A stretch of 64,000 nucleotides of DNA from Dermatophagoides farinae (taxonomy: Eukaryota; Arthropoda; Arachnida; Sarcoptiformes; Pyroglyphidae), in assembly GCF_024713945.1 (NCBI RefSeq), contig NW_027461522.1, positions 124,001 through 188,000 of the forward strand, given 5' to 3'. A program made the translations under genes and the position numbers. Below the pieces are notes generated by a model. That model saw only the letters and a program-made list of their open reading frames with translations. It had not been told where the DNA came from and did not search any database. Every line of letters begins with the position of its first letter. Position 1 is the first letter of the stretch. Below, piece after piece: positions 59,956 through 64,000 of this stretch.

Positions 59956-60870
59956 ATGAATCGTTCAAGTTTCAGTAATAGTAATTTATCTGATGACCAA
60001 ACTTTGAATAACAATAATGAAACAGACGACATAATTTTAACAAATTTCAAATCGTATACTTCTTGGAAACACACACGCTGGGGCGAAGACCAGTTTGAAT
60101 TTTTAGCGCATGATGATCAACTAGACTATAATTGTTCGCTTAACGATTGCATAAACACAGAGTTTTCTTGTTCGTGTCAGGAAGCTTCCGATACCATGTA
60201 CGAAATTATTTCTGAACTCATTAGCTATGCTGCAAAATCCATTCATTTGGATAACGTATTTTTCAGAACACCGTTGTTTCTGTTACGACTTATTCGAATA
60301 AAAGTGTTGAGCTATTATATTCAGTTTCAGTATCGCTGTATAGAAGGAAACCAACCAAAACTTGAGAGTATGAATCACTTCCAAGTCCAACAATTGTTTT
60401 CTGTTGAAGATACGGTTAACAGCAACTCGACACATGATTACTTGCTTACAGGGCCTCCTTTTACTTTGTTTCTGTTTTCCCGTAGTTATTCAACTTATTT
60501 TCATTTGAGAATACTAATATTACTGCTAGGTGTTTTTTTGTGTTTCGTTGTAGTGATATTTTTCATAATATCACTTTTAGCTTCGCTTATTTTGCCGGTG
60601 ACTTCATTCGAGTGGCACTGGGCCAAACAAACAGTAACATCAAAAAATAAATATGTTTCGAAAATAATTTCAACTGAAGAACGAATAATATCACAACTGA
60701 ACAAATACGGATACGATTTTTTTTCAACTATTATGCCGATGAACAGACTTGAAAACGGAGACCTACAAACTATTTTTTCTATGAGTTTTATCGAAGACAC
60801 CTATAACAAAAACAAACACGGTAGTGGGTCTTTTTTCTCAGACGACGAACGAGATATAGCTGTCTATTAA
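59956..60870 (+). CDS. Unknown membrane protein
   Basis: ORF of 304 residues from ATG 59956. The N-terminal 80 residues are polar and include a CSCQ cluster. A strongly hydrophobic span at about 176-215 (RILILLLGVFLCFVVVIFFI and the following LLASLILPV) forms one long or two closely spaced membrane helices. The rest is polar with an acidic C-terminus. No signal peptide and no known family. It is convergent with the SWEET transporter gene, 42 nt away. Confidence 0.7.
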   Translation: MNRSSFSNSNLSDDQTLNNNNETDDIILTNFKSYTSWKHTRWGEDQFEFLAHDDQLDYNCSLNDCINTEFSCSCQEASDTMYEIISELISYAAKSIHLDNVFFRTPLFLLRLIRIKVLSYYIQFQYRCIEGNQPKLESMNHFQVQQLFSVEDTVNSNSTHDYLLTGPPFTLFLFSRSYSTYFHLRILILLLGVFLCFVVVIFFIISLLASLILPVTSFEWHWAKQTVTSKNKYVSKIISTEERIISQLNKYGYDFFSTIMPMNRLENGDLQTIFSMSFIEDTYNKNKHGSGSFFSDDERDIAVY

Positions 60871-60912
60871 ATAAACGATTAGATTGGATTCTAAAGTTTA
60901 AAACAACATTGC

Positions 60913-62145
60913 TCAAATTTCGTTTGACGATGAATAGTTCATCATCTTTCTGAACAACAAAGAATAAGGATCGATAATCAAAGATTTCGTGTCCACTGAA
61001 TAGTATGAATTAAAACACCATACAAAATTCGAGTTTATTTTTGTAATCGCCCCTTGCGTTTCGACAACGCATAGTTTTTTTTTTCTGTACTGAGTGGGGT
61101 CTTCGCAAGATTTAGTTCCCCGTCCTGCTTCGATTTTGGTGCAAGAATTTACACTTGATGCTGGAGTGTTAGAATCGTATGACATTTTGTTACTTTGTGT
61201 ATCATCAATCGTTCTGTTATCAGAACTTGGCTTACCGGAAGGAAATACAACCATGATTGGCGGAATTAAAATTAAAAGCAGTTCTAACATTGGAAAAACA
61301 ATTCCGAGCAACGACGTAAATATTATTATTGAGTCACTCAGCAAAAGACCGTAAGTCATCCACACTGAACTGTTTATCATAATAATAGTCAAGCTCAAAG
61401 GTTCTATCACAGATTGAACTTCAGCGTCTGCTTCCGGCAAAATTTTCTTTTTTGCGTTACAAATTCGATAATTCAGCAAATCTTGCTTCAAACTAGACAG
61501 TAACCCTAAAAACGGCGAGATGCAGAAAAATACGTATCCTGGGCCTACCGTCAACTGTCTCGGCAGTATCATGATAAGCAAACATAAATAAAAAGTAATT
61601 AAAGACACTATTAATGTATAAATCGATAGCATGACAGTGAATTTGTTATTAGTCAGGATTTGGTCGAAATTTTTTCCTAAAGTATACTTTTGTAATCTTC
61701 TTGAAATAAATGAATTAATGCAAGGCTCAGTAATAAAAAATGTTCCTAACGCAATTAACTGTATTACATATCCAAACACATTCGCAACAAGCATGGGAAT
61801 GATATTGTAATTCAATCCGTAAAAAGTACCAAATAAACACGATAACGCGAACCCCAAATAGAGCTTGTAGTGAAGCTTCGCTTTTTGCTGGCCCATCCAG
61901 CAATAGTAACACGCTATTAGTGGGCTTAGCAGAGCGCACATCGATAATATCGAACCGACGATACCTACATAAAACTTAAAATTCACTAATTTAGCTTTCA
62001 CAAGAAGTAAAAAGAAAATATATGCTGACATTACAGATAGAAGAAGACAGATAGTGATTATTATTTCATAACTCTGGATCAACCGCACGCTCAAGTCTAA
62101 GTATATATTATTTCCCGATTTGTCATTAGTATAGATTTCACTCAT
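60913..62145 (-). CDS. SWEET/MtN3-family sugar transporter
   Basis: ORF of 410 residues with seven predicted membrane helices in two MtN3 triplets. The first triplet includes VGIVGSILSMCALLSP and NVFGYVIQL; the second reads EPLSLTIIMINSSVWMTYGLLLSD then SLLGIVFPMLELLLIL, close to the family PLSxxLxxxxxxWxxYGLLxxD...NxxGxxxG. The usual first-position Pro and Asn of triplet 2 are altered (NSSVWMTYG keeps the W and YG). A cytosolic C-terminal tail of about 110 residues is polar. SWEETs are bidirectional uniporters for mono- and disaccharides. Confidence 0.85.
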   Translation of the reverse strand: MSEIYTNDKSGNNIYLDLSVRLIQSYEIIITICLLLSVMSAYIFFLLLVKAKLVNFKFYVGIVGSILSMCALLSPLIACYYCWMGQQKAKLHYKLYLGFALSCLFGTFYGLNYNIIPMLVANVFGYVIQLIALGTFFITEPCINSFISRRLQKYTLGKNFDQILTNNKFTVMLSIYTLIVSLITFYLCLLIMILPRQLTVGPGYVFFCISPFLGLLSSLKQDLLNYRICNAKKKILPEADAEVQSVIEPLSLTIIMINSSVWMTYGLLLSDSIIIFTSLLGIVFPMLELLLILIPPIMVVFPSGKPSSDNRTIDDTQSNKMSYDSNTPASSVNSCTKIEAGRGTKSCEDPTQYRKKKLCVVETQGAITKINSNFVWCFNSYYSVDTKSLIIDPYSLLFRKMMNYSSSNEI

Positions 62146-62591
62146 TAGATTTATTTTTCATCAATAAACTTTGTAAAAGAAACTAAGTTAGCTTAATTTA
62201 GTATTTATACAACGCAAATACTATATTTTTAATACTTAAGTGTATTCAGTGATAAATATTTTACACAGCAAATATAACAGACAGAAAATACTGTTTTCCT
62301 AAACTTCATCGCAGCAAAGAAGCTGACAAACCTTTTCAAACAAATCGAAATAAATTGTGTCCTTCAATCATACAATACCTCAACGGATTATCAAGTTAAA
62401 TTCAATTGTAGATACGAATACGTTGTGAAATTAATTATTCATAAGGCTAAAATATTATAACGTAGGAAAACGTAAAAATGTATCTGAATTTATCAAATTG
62501 TTAAAGTAAGTTTCGTTAAATATACGTCGAACAACTGGTTTCAAGTAAGTTGATCAATTCTTTTGTATTGATATAATTATTAATGTCTTTT
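62146..62591. other. Intergenic region, 446 bp
   Basis: It lies between the PRP5 stop and the SWEET start, both minus-strand genes, and is AT-rich. It must hold the SWEET promoter and the PRP5 3' end. I saw no tRNA, repeat or coding signal. Its length makes it a reasonable place to search for a small structured RNA. Confidence 0.5.
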
Positions 62592-64000
62592 TTATTGATC
62601 TTTAAGACGGTTTAATTTTAGTTTAGCTTTGCTTTCAGTTTCAAATGTTTTATAAATTTGCTCTTGGGTAACTAAAACTGAAAGTTCCGAATCACCAACA
62701 ATTTGTAAGTAAAGTGGAGACTGAGTATAGCGTTTTTTTGCGTATAAAAGTTTGTTAACATTTTCACCAAGTAGCGTGATCGTGGTAGACAAAAGTTCGG
62801 AAAAAGACAATAAAGACTCAGGACTCGTAAGCATGTTACGCACAACGGCTGGGTAATCATTAATATTCAAAGTGGCGATGTATTTATTGTTTGCTAACCG
62901 AGAACATTTTCCAATTATTGATTCGTTCCTGTGATAATTTGAAGTGCCTCCACGCTCGTTAATGGAATTAATTAAATGAAAAACAGAAGGATATAAAGCT
63001 TTTTGTTGTTCCAATTTTTTTTTTGGATCTTGAATTGTTTTTGTCCACTCGTTCAAAATAAAGTCAATGTACTCATCTTTTCGACTAGCTTCATACGTTT
63101 TGTTTCCTGTCTGATCTGATTTTGTGACAACAGCTTTTTCCTGAGAATCTGGAACATTTTGTTTCGATTGACCGTCAGTTTGTGAGGTAGGAGGTAATGA
63201 ATAAAATCCTTTAAGTTTTTTGTTTCTAGCAGTGAGTTCTTCATTGTACAATTCGGCGAAAACTTTGATTTTTTCGTCTGCTTCTACGATAGAATTTTTC
63301 AAAGAATTAACAATAGTTGCAGCTGCTTTTATTTCGTCCTCCAAGTAAAAATTATAAACAACACCTATATTGTTGCCTCGGGCAGTTCGTCCAGATTTAT
63401 GTACATAGTCTGGCACAGATTTACTACCGTCATAATTGATTACTAAAATTACATTATGAAAATCGATACCACGACTGCCGATTTGCGTAGAGACCAAAAT
63501 AGTTCGCCTTCTTAAATTCAAAGAAGCCACGCTTTCAATACGCTCGTCCAGTGGTGCATTCTTATGCAAAGTAAGACAAGGGTATCCGTAGTTTATAAGT
63601 TCAGAAGCAATCCAGACACAGCGTTCTTCTATACTCATGAAAATTAAGATTCGTTCCCCATGTGGATGCCAAGTTCCCAAAAGTCGTAATAGCTCAAGAA
63701 ACTTATCGTTTTCAGTTAAAACAATTTTGAATACGTGCTTAGTTCGCTTTATATCGTCTTCAGATTTTGTCAAAGTGATAAAAATGGGCGAGTTTAACCA
63801 TTTCTTCGCCACAGAATACAAAAATTTGGGGAACGTTGCCGTCACAATGATCACTTGCTTTTCTTTATTTAATAAAGGCAGGATTGTTTCAACGCCAGAG
63901 TTATATCTGTTGTCAAACATACAGTCTGCTTCATCAATTACCAAAAATAACACATAACACAAACTAAACTTTTTGCTAAATCTTAAAACTTCGAGTAACC
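62592..64000 (-). CDS. PRP5: DEAD-box helicase PRP5/DDX46, 5' end outside window
   Basis: The frame is open to the right edge; the visible 469 residues start within RecA domain 1. Seen motifs: VIDEADCMFD (DEAD), TATFP (usually SAT), GERILIFMS, STQIGSRGIDFHNV, and HKSGRTAR (usually HRxGRTGR). The C-terminal region NINDYPAVVRNMLTSPESL matches the PRP5 KH-like region (INDFPQxARWKVTSKEAL), followed by the PLYLQI and ELSVL strands. PRP5 remodels U2 snRNP at the branch site. The SAT to TAT, HR to HK and GRTGR to GRTAR changes are notable but the fold elements remain. Confidence 0.88.
   Translation of the reverse strand, partial: LLEVLRFSKKFSLCYVLFLVIDEADCMFDNRYNSGVETILPLLNKEKQVIIVTATFPKFLYSVAKKWLNSPIFITLTKSEDDIKRTKHVFKIVLTENDKFLELLRLLGTWHPHGERILIFMSIEERCVWIASELINYGYPCLTLHKNAPLDERIESVASLNLRRRTILVSTQIGSRGIDFHNVILVINYDGSKSVPDYVHKSGRTARGNNIGVVYNFYLEDEIKAAATIVNSLKNSIVEADEKIKVFAELYNEELTARNKKLKGFYSLPPTSQTDGQSKQNVPDSQEKAVVTKSDQTGNKTYEASRKDEYIDFILNEWTKTIQDPKKKLEQQKALYPSVFHLINSINERGGTSNYHRNESIIGKCSRLANNKYIATLNINDYPAVVRNMLTSPESLLSFSELLSTTITLLGENVNKLLYAKKRYTQSPLYLQIVGDSELSVLVTQEQIYKTFETESKAKLKLNRLKDQ

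Noticed and set aside
1-64000. Alternative genetic code or organellar/nucleomorph origin
   Set aside because: TAA, TAG and TGA all end well-defined genes, tRNAs lack encoded CCA, and genes such as Pol I, Ran and the V-ATPase indicate a free nuclear genome; a nucleomorph would not normally carry SWEET or V-ATPase genes.
1-64000. CRISPR arrays, insertion sequences or prokaryotic operons
   Set aside because: No regularly spaced repeats, transposase genes or runs of overlapping co-directional genes were seen.

Overview
This is a very gene-dense stretch of nuclear DNA from a unicellular eukaryote. I count about 43 protein genes and two tRNA genes in 64 kb, on both strands, with no transposon, CRISPR array or prokaryotic operon. 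TAA, TAG and TGA are all used as stops, so the genetic code is standard. The DNA is AT-rich. Spliceosomal introns are few and tiny (28-54 nt for most, six of exactly 29 nt) with a nearly fixed GTAAGT donor. Compactness and mini-introns suggest a reduced, possibly parasitic or otherwise genome-streamlined protist. I cannot assign a lineage from this window alone.

Layout. 1-4.6 kb: a gamma-tubulin-complex-like protein (cut by the window edge), V-ATPase c'', proteasome lid subunit Rpn8, an unknown protein. 4.6-13 kb: CKS1, two unknown proteins and a CHD1-type remodeller. 13-18.2 kb: ribosomal protein uL4, a DHHC palmitoyltransferase, a MORN-repeat protein, an unknown protein and two tandem tRNA-Val genes. 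18.3-26 kb: RNA polymerase I largest subunit and a KDM8/JMJD5-like JmjC protein. 26-36 kb: RAD6, U1-C, a mu-adaptin-like protein, a prenyltransferase alpha subunit, TRM1, a TAF8-like candidate, NAA20, DRG2 and SDS22. 36-48 kb: RNase H1, an LTV1-like protein, an EEF1AKMT4-like methyltransferase, eIF4A, a four-intron unknown gene, a PH protein, a membrin-like SNARE, V-ATPase D, TFIIS, PABP and Rpn9. 48-64 kb: DRG1, a protein kinase, Ran, CIAO1, a tentative Utp22/NOL6-like protein, a HEAT-repeat protein, PUS3, a membrane protein, a SWEET transporter and PRP5/DDX46 (cut by the right edge).

The genes are housekeeping: transcription (Pol I, TFIIS, CHD1), splicing (U1-C, PRP5), translation and ribosome biogenesis, RNA modification (TRM1, PUS3), proteasome (RPN8, RPN9), V-ATPase and trafficking. 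There is no operon logic; neighbours share divergent promoters as short as 50 bp between start codons, or convergent ends as little as 3 nt apart. Fourteen gene models here needed exons joined across mini-introns by reading homology and splice signals; these joins are inference until checked with RNA data.

I did not find an undescribed multi-gene system. The points most worth a second look are the constrained 29-31 nt introns and their 5' bias, a pair of compensating frameshifts in RPN9, the paired tRNA-Val genes with a compensatory acceptor-stem change, an 18-bp perfect inverted repeat in the uL4/DHHC promoter, an acidic insertion inside RRM3 of PABP, and a CKS protein that has lost its hinge motif.
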